DNA of 64,000 nucleotides from Streptomyces sp. NBC_00193. Its GTDB lineage: Bacteria > Actinomycetota > Actinomycetes > Streptomycetales > Streptomycetaceae. The notes under the pieces were generated by a model, which ran no database searches, was not told the DNA's origin, and was given only the letters and a program-made list of their open reading frames with translations. The stretch covers positions 1,426,001-1,490,000 of the forward strand of contig NZ_JAPEMM010000002.1 of NCBI RefSeq assembly GCF_026342735.1, read 5' to 3'. The position numbers were made by a program, and so were the translations under genes. Below, piece after piece: positions 42,162-50,605 of the stretch. Each line of letters begins with the position of its first letter. Position 1 is the stretch's first letter.

Positions 42162-42264
42162 ACCCCCGGGGGTATCCGGGTGATGGGTCGACGATACCCA
42201 GGGGGGTATAGAAATTGCAAAAGTGAACTCCCGACCGCCCCTCGACGTATACCCGTCCGGGTAT
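42162..42264. promoter_or_regulatory. CstR/CsoR-type operators
   Basis: Two perfect sites ATACCC-N4-GGGTAT lie at 42194-42209 and 42249-42264, and a partial site with GGGGGTAT lies near 42162-42175. This is the A/T-flanked GC inverted repeat bound by CsoR/CstR tetramers. They sit between the divergent regulator and reductase genes. Confidence 0.8.
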
Positions 42265-42321
42265 CGTGGAGGGCCTACGCGAGCACGGACTCGCGGATCG
42301 GGACGACAGAAGGCGGGCACC

Positions 42322-42591
42322 GTGAAGGTGGAAGAGGAAGCGTCGGCCGCGGTGCTGAACCGGCTGCGCCGGGCGCAGGGTCAGCTCTCCGGAGTGATCG
42401 CGATGATCGAGAGCGGCCGGGACTGCAAGGACGTGATCACCCAGCTGGCAGCGGTCTCCAGGGCCCTGGACCGGGCGGGGTTCAAGATCATCGCCTCGGG
42501 CATGCGCCAGTGCCGGGAGGACGGCGAGGGCGGCCAGGAGGCGCCCCTCACGGAGGCGGAGCTGGAGAAGCTGTTCCTCTCCCTGGCCTGA
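42322..42591 (+). CDS. CsoR/RcnR-family regulator, CstR-like persulfide sensor
   Basis: An 89-residue all-helical repressor (DUF156). It has C35 (SGRDCKDV) and C64 (MRQC), spaced 29 as in CstR. The copper-type CsoR His four residues before the second Cys is replaced by Gly60, so copper binding is unlikely and a Cys-Cys sulfur link is expected. GTG at 42322 is set by the helix start; the frame is open further upstream but overlaps the operators. Probably represses itself and the reductase/rhodanese genes. Confidence 0.85.
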   Translation: MKVEEEASAAVLNRLRRAQGQLSGVIAMIESGRDCKDVITQLAAVSRALDRAGFKIIASGMRQCREDGEGGQEAPLTEAELEKLFLSLA

Positions 42592-42661
42592 CCGCACGAA
42601 AGCCCGCGGACCCGGGCCCCGGGAACGGGGCGCGAGGCGCGGGCAGTTCGGTTCACCCGAT

Positions 42662-42691
42662 CCGGTGAGGCCCGACCTGCGGCCTCACCGG
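42662..42691. terminator. Hairpin between convergent genes
   Basis: CCGGTGAGGC (42662-42671) pairs with GCCTCACCGG (42682-42691) around a 10-nt loop. It lies between the CstR-type gene and the convergent SRPBCC gene. Confidence 0.6.
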
Positions 42692-42703
42692 CAACGGCCT
42701 TGC

Positions 42704-43147
42704 TCAGCCCTCGACTTCGGTGGCCAGATTGGCCAGAACCGCGTCGTAGATACGGCCGAGACCCTTGGGCGCGAAGGTGCGCTCGAAGAAGCCGCCGATG
42801 CCGCCCGCGCCGTTCCACACGGTGGTGACGACGGCCTTGGACTTGCCCTCGCCCGCCGGGGTGACCGTCCAGGTGGTGACCATGGAGGAGTTGCGGTCCT
42901 TCTCCACGAGCTGGCCGTCGGTGGGCTCGGTGACCTCCAGCAGGCAGTCGCGGACCCGCTTGCTCGTGGCCTGGAGCTTCCAGTGGACGAGGGTGCCCTC
43001 GCCGTCGCCGCCCTCGCGCACCTCGTACTCGCTGAAGTGCTCGGGCAGCAGCTTGCCCCGGGTCCCGGTGTAGTCGGCCAGCGCGTCGAACACGGTCTCC
43101 GCGTCCGCCCCGATGATGCGTTCCGTGGTGGCCTCGACCTGCGCCAT
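42704..43147 (-). CDS. SRPBCC-family protein
   Basis: A 147-residue START/Bet v1-fold protein: AQVEATTERIIGADAETVFDALADY at the N-terminus and LLEVTEPTDGQLVEKDRNSSMVTTWTVTP in the sheet. No catalytic residue is identifiable. ATG at 43147 has GGAGGAAAG 4 nt upstream. It is separated by 74 bp from the next gene in the same direction. Confidence 0.8.
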   Translation of the reverse strand: MAQVEATTERIIGADAETVFDALADYTGTRGKLLPEHFSEYEVREGGDGEGTLVHWKLQATSKRVRDCLLEVTEPTDGQLVEKDRNSSMVTTWTVTPAGEGKSKAVVTTVWNGAGGIGGFFERTFAPKGLGRIYDAVLANLATEVEG

Positions 43148-43221
43148 GGCTTTCCTCCAGCAGTTGTGTTCGCTCGTCACGGCGAAGCCAACCACCTCCG
43201 GGGCGGGCGCCCAAATCCGGG

Positions 43222-44052
43222 TCAGCCGTGGACGCGGAGCCAGACGAGGAGGGTGTCCCCGGGGAGCGCCTCCAGGTAGCGGTCGGCCGCGGTCCAGGCG
43301 ACGGGCGCCTGCGGGAACGGCCGGGGGTGCGCGCAGTCGGGCGGCGGCTCGCAGCCCGCGTGGACGGGATCGTCCCCCGCCTCGCACCACCAGCCGTCGA
43401 GCGTCAGCACGTTCCTGACGAGGGATGCGCGGGAGGTCCGGCGTGCCACGTACTCCTCACGGGTGCACAGGGCGGGGGCGCCGTAGGGCAGCGTGCCCAG
43501 GAGGCCGTCGGTCGAGTACCCGCGACGGGTGGCCATCAGGTCCAGTACGGCGTCCTCGTGGGCCGCGAGGAGCGGTTGCGCGGCGAAGGCCTCCCAGGCC
43601 TGCGCGTGGGCCCGGCGCCCGTCCCGGTAGGCGTCGAGGTCGGGCCAGGGCGCGCCCGACGGCTGGAGGAACGGCGTGAAGGGCGGGTGGCCCGGCGCCA
43701 GCCGGTGCCACGCGTCCCAGGCCGCGCCGGCGAGTTCGCCCGCGTCGGTGCGGATCGCCGCCAGGTCCAGGGCCTCGCGGGGCCCTCCGGCGCACCAGCC
43801 GGGCTCGGCCGGCCGCGCGGTGCCGTCGGACAACGGGTCCTCGGCGACGAGCCGCGGATCGTCCGCGCAGCCGGGGAGGACCCGGAAGCCGTCACGGTCG
43901 GTGCCGCCCCTGATGGCCCAGCTGTCCCAGTTGTCGAACCGCCAGTGCGCGCCGCGGCACTGCTCGAACGGGGCCATCACCTCGCCGATCGCCTCCCGCA
44001 GCCCGTCCCGGGCCGCTCCCGGCAGGCACACCACCATGCGCATCGCACTCAT
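43222..44052 (-). CDS. Conserved-looking protein of unknown function
   Basis: A 276-residue protein I do not recognise. It has frequent Trp and Cys (HWRFDNWDSWAIRGG, GWWCEAGDDP), an Asp/Ala-rich middle, and no signal peptide or membrane helix. A segment CAHPRPFPQAPVAWTAADRYLEALP lies near the C-terminus. ATG at 44052 has GGGAGG 8 nt upstream; ATG at 44043 is a second candidate. It is divergent from the radical SAM gene, so it may share the SOS-type control region. Confidence 0.6.
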   Translation of the reverse strand: MSAMRMVVCLPGAARDGLREAIGEVMAPFEQCRGAHWRFDNWDSWAIRGGTDRDGFRVLPGCADDPRLVAEDPLSDGTARPAEPGWCAGGPREALDLAAIRTDAGELAGAAWDAWHRLAPGHPPFTPFLQPSGAPWPDLDAYRDGRRAHAQAWEAFAAQPLLAAHEDAVLDLMATRRGYSTDGLLGTLPYGAPALCTREEYVARRTSRASLVRNVLTLDGWWCEAGDDPVHAGCEPPPDCAHPRPFPQAPVAWTAADRYLEALPGDTLLVWLRVHG

Positions 44053-44115
44053 GGCCGGAACCTCCCACGAGCGGCGCGGGGCGGGCAAGGCGATTTCACC
44101 CCCGCACGATCATGG

Positions 44116-44127
44116 GAACGTTTGTTC
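44116..44127. promoter_or_regulatory. SOS (LexA) box
   Basis: GAACGTTTGTTC has the GAAC-N4-GTTC core of actinobacterial LexA sites. It is 35 bp before the ATG at 44162. LexA binding should repress the radical SAM gene until DNA damage. Confidence 0.7.
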
Positions 44128-44161
44128 TATTCTCTGGGCGAGCTACCGAGGGAGGCGCACC

Positions 44162-45268
44162 ATGCGCTGGGACAATCTGAGCAACGAGGCCGGCCGGACC
44201 AACCGGACCGAGGGCGGGGCACCCGGGCACGGGCCCACCGGCACGGACGGGCCCACCGGCCCCACCGGCCCCGCCGCGCTCTTCGGGGCGGACGCCGTCG
44301 TGACCCGCACCTTCGACACCCCCGAGTTCCGCGGGATCACCTTCCACGAGATCCGCGCCCGCTCCCTCCTCAACCGGGTCCCCGGCGCCTCCCGGATGCC
44401 GTTCGAGTGGACCGTGAACCCGTACCGGGGGTGCAGTCACGCCTGCGTGTACTGCTTCGCGCGCAAGACGCACGGCTATCTCGACCTCGACACCGGGATC
44501 GGCTTCGACTCCCAGATCGTCGTCAAGACCAACGCCCCCGAGCTGCTGCGCCGCGAGCTCGCGTCGCCCCGCTGGACCGGCGCGCACGTCGCGATGGGCA
44601 CCAACGTGGACTGCTACCAGCGCGCCGAGGGCCGGTACCGCCTGATGCCCGGGATCATCCGGGCGCTGCGGGATCGGGCCAATCCCTTCTCGATCCTCAC
44701 CAAGGGCACGCTGATCCTGCGCGACCTCCCCCTCATCCAGGAGGCCGCGGCCGTCGCCGACGTCGGGATCTCCGTGTCCGTCGGCTTCACCGACACCGCC
44801 CTGTGGCGCACGGTCGAGCCCGGCACCCCCTCCCCCGCCGCCCGGCTGCAGGCCGTCCGCACCCTCACCGACGCCGGCATCGAGTGCGGGGTGCTGATGG
44901 CCCCGGTGATCCCCTTCCTCGGCGACGCCCCCGAGCAGCTGCGGGCCACCGTCCGGGCCGTCGCCGAGTCGGGTGCGACCTCCGTGACACCCCTGGTACT
45001 CCATCTGCGCCCCGGGGCGCGCGAGTGGTTCACGGCCTGGCTGGGCGAGCACCACCCCCACCTGGTGGAGCGGTACGCCCGGATGTACGCGGGCGGCTCG
45101 TACGCGCCCACCTGGTACCAGCGGATGATCACCCGCCAAGTCCACGAGCTCGCCGCCGAATTCGGCATCGGCCCCGGCGGGCGCGGACCGGCCCGGCGGA
45201 TCGTCGTACCGGAGCGGCCGGACGGGCCGACGCCCGCGCCCGGGCCGACCCAGCTCAGCCTGCTCTGA
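44162..45268 (+). CDS. Radical SAM protein, Rv2578c family
   Basis: A 368-residue radical SAM protein. The iron-sulfur motif is C91-x3-C95-x2-C98 in YRGCSHACVYCFARKTH, and the form GCSHACVYC is typical of the SplB/Rv2578c branch. An N-terminal tract TGTDGPTGPTGP is probably disordered. ATG at 44162 follows GGGAGG. The M. tuberculosis homologue is, from memory, a LexA-box gene, and here a box lies upstream. The link to DNA repair (photoproduct-lyase-like) is inference; substrate is unproven. Confidence 0.88.
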   Translation: MRWDNLSNEAGRTNRTEGGAPGHGPTGTDGPTGPTGPAALFGADAVVTRTFDTPEFRGITFHEIRARSLLNRVPGASRMPFEWTVNPYRGCSHACVYCFARKTHGYLDLDTGIGFDSQIVVKTNAPELLRRELASPRWTGAHVAMGTNVDCYQRAEGRYRLMPGIIRALRDRANPFSILTKGTLILRDLPLIQEAAAVADVGISVSVGFTDTALWRTVEPGTPSPAARLQAVRTLTDAGIECGVLMAPVIPFLGDAPEQLRATVRAVAESGATSVTPLVLHLRPGAREWFTAWLGEHHPHLVERYARMYAGGSYAPTWYQRMITRQVHELAAEFGIGPGGRGPARRIVVPERPDGPTPAPGPTQLSLL

Positions 45269-45391
45269 GCACCCGTTCGACCGTACGACCGACTGAAGGG
45301 TCATCACATCGGGCCAATCGGGGCCCCAATCCCCCCTTCCGGGCACAGGTTCCGGGACGATTCCGCCCAGAACCCTCGGCTGGGAGGCCCC

Positions 45392-47011
45392 ATGCTGCAC
45401 CCGAAGCTGCACCCGACGCTGCGCCCGATGAAAGAGAGCAAGCCCGGTCCCGCTCTGAGGCGCGCCGCCGTCCTGTTGGCCGTGTCCACCCTCGCCGCCG
45501 CCCTGGCGAGCCCGGTCACGGCCGCGGCACCGGCAGCGGCGGCGACGGCCCCGGCCGCCGAGGTCCTGAAGTGGTCCAACTGCGCGACCTCCCGCTACCC
45601 GACGCTCCAGTGCGCCTCCCTCAAGGTTCCCCTCGACCACGACAGCCCGGCCGGCCGGCAGATCTCCCTCGCCCTGACCCGGGTCCCCCACACGGCCGCG
45701 CGCTCCCAGGGCCCGCTGCTGGTCAACCCCGGCGGGCCCGGAGGCAGCGGCCGCACCCTGGCCGGGTTCATCGCCTCCGCGCTGCCCAAGGACGTGGCCG
45801 CCCAGTACGACGTGATCGGCTTCGACCCCCGGGGCGTCGGCAAGAGCGAGCCCGCCCTGGACTGCGGAGCCGGGCACTTCACGCCCGTACGGCCCGACTC
45901 CGTACCCCTGGACGAGGAGACCGAGCGGGCCAACCTGGAGCGGGTGAAGTCCTTCGCCGAGTCCTGCCAGACCAAGCACGCCGACGTCCTCCCGTACATC
46001 GGCACCGTGTCGGCGGCCCGCGACCTCGAAGTGCTCCGTACCGCCCTGCGCGCGGACAAGCTCAGCTACTTCGGCTACTCCTACGGCACCTACCTGGGCG
46101 CGGTGTACGCCAAGCTCCACCCCGACCGCGTGCACCGCCTGGTCCTGGACTCCGTCGTCGACCCGGCCGGGGTCTGGTACGAGGACAACCTCGCCCAGGA
46201 CCAGGCCTTCGACTCCCGCCACAAGGCCTTCCTGGCCTGGGTGGCCCGGTACGACGCCACGTACCACCTCGGCACCGACCCCGCCGAGGTCGAGGCCCGC
46301 TGGTACGAGATGCGGTCCGCGCTGCGCGCGGCCCCGGCGGGCGCCAAGGTGGGCCCGGCGGAGCTGGAGGACACCTTCATGCCGGGCGGCTACTTCAACG
46401 GCTACTGGCCCCACCTGGCGACGGCCTTCGCCGCGTACGCGGTGGAGGGCGACCCGAAGCCGCTGGTCTCCGCGTACGAGAAGTTCGGCGCGGTGGAGCC
46501 CTCGGCGGGCAACAGCTACAGCGTGTACACGGCCGTGCAGTGCCGGGACTCGGCCTGGCCCAGGAACTGGAACCAGTGGCGGGCCGACATGTGGCGCACG
46601 CACGCCAAGGCGCCCTTCATGACCTGGAACAACGCCTGGTACAACGCCCCGTGCGCGTTCTGGCCGGGCGAGTCGCTCCAGGCCCCGGACGTCACCAACT
46701 CGGCGCTCCCGCAGGCGCTCCTCTTCCAGGCGACCGAGGACGCGGCGACCCCGTACGAGGGTGCGGTGAGCATGCGGCGCAAGCTCGCGGGCTCGGCGCT
46801 GGTGGTCGAGGAGGGCGGCGGCAACCACGGCATCGCCCTGAGCGGCAACAAGTGCCTCGACGAGAAGCTGGCCGCGTACCTGCTGACGGGCAAGGCCGCG
46901 GACGCCGTGTGCCCCGCCCAGCCGGCCCCCACCCCGATCCCGGCGACCCGCGCGGTCCCGCCGTCGGCGGGCGGCGCGGCGCTGCACGGCCTGCTGGGTT
47001 TCCGGGGGTAG
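45392..47011 (+). CDS. Secreted alpha/beta hydrolase, tripeptidyl-aminopeptidase-like
   Basis: A 539-residue protein. The N-terminus has a basic start and a hydrophobic segment AAVLLAVSTLAAALASPVTA, so it is exported. The alpha/beta-hydrolase core has oxyanion region NPGGPGGSG, nucleophile GYSYG (S230), Asp near TEDAATPYEGA and His in GGGNHGIAL. The C-terminal TAP-like domain matches Streptomyces tripeptidyl aminopeptidases. ATG at 45392 follows GGGAGG. A later ATG at 45428 would shorten the signal peptide. Confidence 0.87.
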   Translation: MLHPKLHPTLRPMKESKPGPALRRAAVLLAVSTLAAALASPVTAAAPAAAATAPAAEVLKWSNCATSRYPTLQCASLKVPLDHDSPAGRQISLALTRVPHTAARSQGPLLVNPGGPGGSGRTLAGFIASALPKDVAAQYDVIGFDPRGVGKSEPALDCGAGHFTPVRPDSVPLDEETERANLERVKSFAESCQTKHADVLPYIGTVSAARDLEVLRTALRADKLSYFGYSYGTYLGAVYAKLHPDRVHRLVLDSVVDPAGVWYEDNLAQDQAFDSRHKAFLAWVARYDATYHLGTDPAEVEARWYEMRSALRAAPAGAKVGPAELEDTFMPGGYFNGYWPHLATAFAAYAVEGDPKPLVSAYEKFGAVEPSAGNSYSVYTAVQCRDSAWPRNWNQWRADMWRTHAKAPFMTWNNAWYNAPCAFWPGESLQAPDVTNSALPQALLFQATEDAATPYEGAVSMRRKLAGSALVVEEGGGNHGIALSGNKCLDEKLAAYLLTGKAADAVCPAQPAPTPIPATRAVPPSAGGAALHGLLGFRG

Positions 47012-47041
47012 ACCCGTCGGGGCCGCAGAGCGGGCAAGATC

Positions 47042-47563
47042 ATGCCCATGACCACCTCACATGACAACCACCTCACCCGCATCGCCGCGCCCGAGGGCGT
47101 GGCCCCGGGCACCGGCTACAGCCACGTCGTCTGGGGCACGGGCCGGTTCATCGCCGTCTCCGGACAGTGCGCCTTCGACGAGAAGGGGGAGCTGGTCGGA
47201 GAGGGCGACGCCGCCGCCCAGGCCCGGCAGGTCTTCGAGAACCTGCGCCGGTGCCTGGCGGCGGCCGGGGCCGGCTTCGAGGACGTGGTGAAGCTGACGT
47301 ACTTCGTCACGGACGTCGCCCACCTCCCCGCGGTACGGGAGGCCCGTGACGAGGTGATCGACCCGGACCGCCTCCCGGCCTCCTCGGCGGTCCAGGTGGC
47401 GGCGCTGTTCCGGCCCGAACTGCTGATGGAGATCGAGGCCTTCGCGGTCCTCCCGGAGCCGACCGGAACCGGTTCGCACTCCGGGCCCGAGACGGAGACC
47501 GGGTTCCGGACCGGTCCCGGGGCCGGTTTCGGCACCGGGTTCAAGACCGGCTTCGCCGGCTGA
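47042..47563 (+). CDS. RidA-family protein with a Thr/Gly/Phe-rich tail
   Basis: A 173-residue protein. The RidA/YjgF fold covers residues 10-140: SHVVWGTGRFIAVSGQ, KLTYFVTD and an Arg in the pocket region. Members hydrolyse reactive enamines from amino acid metabolism. About 33 extra residues (TGTGSHSGPETETGFRTG and so on) follow, encoded by a DNA repeat, with no counterpart in typical 130-residue members. ATG at 47042 or 47048. Confidence 0.82.
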   Translation: MPMTTSHDNHLTRIAAPEGVAPGTGYSHVVWGTGRFIAVSGQCAFDEKGELVGEGDAAAQARQVFENLRRCLAAAGAGFEDVVKLTYFVTDVAHLPAVREARDEVIDPDRLPASSAVQVAALFRPELLMEIEAFAVLPEPTGTGSHSGPETETGFRTGPGAGFGTGFKTGFAG

Positions 47564-47600
47564 CGCCCGGCTCCGCTAGCTGACGCCCGGCTCCGCTAGC
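47561..47600. repeat. Perfect 20-bp tandem duplication at gene ends
   Basis: TGACGCCCGGCTCCGCTAGC is repeated exactly at 47561-47580 and 47581-47600. The first copy starts with the RidA stop and the second contains the CTAG stop of the convergent HEAT gene. Confidence 0.8.
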
Positions 47601-48165
47601 CGACGCCCAGCCCCCGCAGGGCCGCCGTGGCCGCCACGGCCAGCCGGGGGTGCGACTGGGCCCGGGTCAGGACCTCCCGGGCCCGCTGGTCGGACAGCGC
47701 CCCCAGCCCCTCCACGCAGGCCAGGGCCACCCGCCAGTACGGGTCGTGCGGCGCGAGCAGCCGCGACAGGGTGCGGATCAGCGCCGGGGCCGACTCCGGG
47801 GCGCGCAGCGCCGCCAGCAGCCGGACCGGGTGCAGGGCGTAGGCCGTGCGCAGTTCGTTCGTGGCCAGCGCCGCCGCCGCGCGGGCGGTGCGCGGGTCCC
47901 CGAGGACGGCCAGCGCCTGGGCGGCGGCCTCGCAGCGCGGCGGGTCCCGGTGGTTGAGCAGCAGGACCAGGGATTCGAAGGCGCGCCGGTCGCCCGCCAG
48001 CCCCAGCCGGTACGCGGCCAGTTCGCGGGCCCACAGGTGCTGCCCGGCGGAGGCCAGGGAGGCCGCCAGGCCGTCCGCGTCCGCCGCGAGCAGCGCCGCG
48101 TACTGCTCCTCGCCCCCGGGAGCCTGCCCGGCTTCGGCCCGCAGGCGCTCCAACACGTCGTTCAC
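47596..48165 (-). CDS. HEAT-repeat protein
   Basis: A 189-residue all-helical protein. Repeats such as RRAFESLVLLLNHRDPPRCEAAAQALAVLGD and ALIRTLSRLLAPHDPYWRVALACVEGLGAL give the HEAT pattern. No catalytic residues. GTG at 48165. It is convergent with RidA and divergent from the long leader at 48166-48606. Confidence 0.75.
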   Translation of the reverse strand: MNDVLERLRAEAGQAPGGEEQYAALLAADADGLAASLASAGQHLWARELAAYRLGLAGDRRAFESLVLLLNHRDPPRCEAAAQALAVLGDPRTARAAAALATNELRTAYALHPVRLLAALRAPESAPALIRTLSRLLAPHDPYWRVALACVEGLGALSDQRAREVLTRAQSHPRLAVAATAALRGLGVG

Positions 48166-48606
48166 GCGGCCACCCTAGGGGGCCGCGACGGCCGCCGCGC
48201 CGGGTTCCCGACAGCCGGTTGATCGATGATCGATGATCGGTACATTTGGGCGGTACAGGTCACATCTCCGCGCTCTGGCGGACCAGTTACCAACGGGTTA
48301 CTGTCCCTACAACACGTACGAGGGCGGCCTGGTGACGCAGCCACCTCGTACCAGTCGGTTCTGCACGACCACACCTCTTCACGGCGTGACCCCGGGACAG
48401 GGCTCCGCCGTTTCCGCCCTCAGGGCCGCTTCCCTCAGGGCTGCCTCCCTCAGGGCTGCCTCCCTTCGGGAGTCTCCGGAATCCCCGGGACACCCCAGGG
48501 CTTCTCCGCACGGCTTTCTCCGCACGGCTTCTCCGTACGGCATCCGCGCGCGCCGTGCGCTCCGCGCGCCCCCTCAGTCGTCACCCTCTTCCACTGGAGT
48601 CCCGCG
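48166..48606 (+). promoter_or_regulatory. Long upstream region of the ethylmalonyl-CoA cluster
   Basis: No gene is seen in these 441 bp. At 48220-48240 lies a repeated motif beginning TGATCGATGATCG; it matches 18 of 21 positions of a motif at 51531-51551 before ccr. Further on, CTGCCTCCCTCAGGG-type repeats (48427-48470) and GGCTTCTCCGCAC repeats (48500-48530) follow, with no obvious coding role. The GGAG before ATG 48607 is the ribosome-binding site. Confidence 0.5.
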
Positions 48607-50427
48607 ATGGACCTTCCGTCCACGTCCAGTCAGTCGTCCCCCTCCCGCCCCGCCCTGCAGACGATCGCCGTCGTCGGCCTCGGCACGATGGGCTCCGGCA
48701 TCGCCGAGGTCCTCGCCCGGGCCGGCCGCGAGGTCATCGGCATCGACGTGAGCGAGGCCGCCGCCCGCCGGGCCACCGCGGCCCTCGCGGCGGCCACGGC
48801 CCGCTCCGTCGCCAAGGAGCAGCTCAGCGAGCAGGAGCGCGAGGCGGTGCTCTCCCGCTTCCGCACCTTCTCCGACCTCGGCGCCGCCGCCGACGCCGAC
48901 CTCGTCATCGAGGTGGTCCCGGAGTCCTACGAGCTCAAGCAGCGGATCTTCCGCGAGCTCGACGCGATCGTCCGGCCCACCGCGATCCTGGCCACCGGCA
49001 CCAACGCCCTGTCGGTGACGCGGATGGCCGCCGAGTCCCAGCGCCCGGAGCGCGTGGTCGGCCTGCACTTCTTCAACCCGGTCAGCGCGATGAAGCTGGT
49101 CGAGGTCGTCTCCAGCGTGCTGACGGCCCCGCCGGCCGTCGAGGCGGTCACCACGCTGGCCCGCGAGCTCGGCAAGGAGCCCGTCGCGGTCGGCGACCGC
49201 CCGGGCTTCGTCGCCGACGGCCTGCTGTTCGGCTACCTGAACCAGGCCGCCGCCATGTTCGAGGCGAAGTACGCCTCCCGCGAGGACATCGACGCGGCGA
49301 TGAAGCTGGGCTGCGGCCTGCCGATGGGCCCGCTCGCGCTGCTCGACCTGATCGGCGTGGACACCGCCCGCACCGTCCTGGAGGCCATGTACACGGCCTC
49401 GGGCGACCGGCTGCACGCCCCGGCCCCGATCCTCGGCCACCTCGCCGAGGCGGGACTGACCGGGCAGAAGTCCGGGCGCGGGTTCTACACGTACGAGGCC
49501 CCGGGCAGCCAGGTCGTCGTCCGTGACCTGCAGACCCCGCCGGACGGGGAGCTGGTCCGGGCGAGCCGTCCGGTGAACTCGGTCGGCGTGGCCGGTTCGG
49601 GCACGATGGCGAGCGGGATCGCGCAGGTCTTCGCGCAGGCCGGCTTCCCGGTCGTGCTGGCGGCCCGCAGCCAGGAGAAGGCGGACGCGGCGAAGGCCGC
49701 GATCGGCAAGTCGCTGGCCCGCGCCGTGGACCGGGGCCGGCTGACGGCCGAGGCCGCCGCCGCCACCGTGGGCCGGATCACGGCGGCGGGCTCGCTGGAT
49801 GCCTTCGCCGACGTGGACCTGGCCGTGGAGGCCGTCGCCGAGGACCTGGAGGTGAAGCAGGAGCTGTTCCGGGCGCTGGACAAGGCGTGCAAGCCCGGTG
49901 CGGTGCTCGCCACCACGACCTCCTCGCTCCCGGTGATCGCGATCGCCCGCGCGACCTCGCGTCCCGAGGACGTGATCGGCATGCACTTCTTCAACCCGGC
50001 TCCGGCGATGAAGCTGGTCGAGGTGGTCCGGACCGTCCTGACCGCCGACGACGTGCACGCGACGGTCCGCGGGATCTGCGGTCAGGTGCGCAAGCACGCG
50101 GTCGACTGCGGGGACCGGGCCGGCTTCATCGTGAACGCGCTGCTGTTCCCGTACCTCAACAACGCGATCAAGATGGTCGAGCAGCACTACGCGGGCATCG
50201 ACGACATCGACGCGGCGATGAAGCTGGGCGGCGGCTACCCGATGGGGCCCTTCGAGCTCCTCGACGTGGTCGGCCTGGATGTGTCGCTGGCCATCGAGCA
50301 GGTCCTGCACAAGGAGTTCCGCGACCCGGGCCTGGCCCCGTCCCCGCTGCTGGAGCACCTCGTCGCCGCGGGCTGCCTGGGCCGGAAGACCGGCCGCGGA
50401 TTCCGTGAGTACGCCCCCCGCCGGTAA
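48607..50427 (+). CDS. 3-hydroxyacyl-CoA dehydrogenase, duplicated
   Basis: A 606-residue protein made of two consecutive dehydrogenase units. Each has a Rossmann NAD loop (GLGTMGSGIAEVL near residue 24 and GSGTMASGIAQVF near 332) and LHFFNP-type motifs with the catalytic His at HFFNPVSAMKLVEV and HFFNPAPAMKLVEV, followed by helical domains with GDRPGFVADGLL and GDRAGFIVNALL. It converts acetoacetyl-CoA to 3-hydroxybutyryl-CoA, feeding crotonyl-CoA to ccr. GGAG lies 7 nt before the ATG. Confidence 0.88.
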   Translation: MDLPSTSSQSSPSRPALQTIAVVGLGTMGSGIAEVLARAGREVIGIDVSEAAARRATAALAAATARSVAKEQLSEQEREAVLSRFRTFSDLGAAADADLVIEVVPESYELKQRIFRELDAIVRPTAILATGTNALSVTRMAAESQRPERVVGLHFFNPVSAMKLVEVVSSVLTAPPAVEAVTTLARELGKEPVAVGDRPGFVADGLLFGYLNQAAAMFEAKYASREDIDAAMKLGCGLPMGPLALLDLIGVDTARTVLEAMYTASGDRLHAPAPILGHLAEAGLTGQKSGRGFYTYEAPGSQVVVRDLQTPPDGELVRASRPVNSVGVAGSGTMASGIAQVFAQAGFPVVLAARSQEKADAAKAAIGKSLARAVDRGRLTAEAAAATVGRITAAGSLDAFADVDLAVEAVAEDLEVKQELFRALDKACKPGAVLATTTSSLPVIAIARATSRPEDVIGMHFFNPAPAMKLVEVVRTVLTADDVHATVRGICGQVRKHAVDCGDRAGFIVNALLFPYLNNAIKMVEQHYAGIDDIDAAMKLGGGYPMGPFELLDVVGLDVSLAIEQVLHKEFRDPGLAPSPLLEHLVAAGCLGRKTGRGFREYAPRR

Positions 50428-50566
50428 CCCGCGGCAGGCGCAAGAGCCGGATGCGTGGGGAGGGCTGCTCGGGTCCGCCGGACCCTCACGGCGGACGAAC
50501 CCTCCCGAGGAGCACTGTGTGCCCAGTGCGAGTCCTCCCCCGCATCCCATCCCGTCCCACCCCCCT

Positions 50567-50605
50567 CGGGAGCGCTCTCCCGCACGAATGAAGTACTTTC
50601 GCTCT
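50567..50605 (+). promoter_or_regulatory. Promoter and palindrome before the TetR gene
   Basis: CGGGAGCGCTCTCCCG (50567-50582) is an inverted repeat with 6-bp arms. TACTTT (50594-50599) then lies 6 nt before ATG 50606, which suggests a leaderless message. The palindrome would be a suitable site for TetR autoregulation. Confidence 0.4.

Noticed and set aside
43228..47064. 1278-codon plus-strand frame across the unknown gene, radical SAM and hydrolase genes
   Set aside because: Passes through genes with confirmed motifs in another frame; composition is that of a shadow frame.
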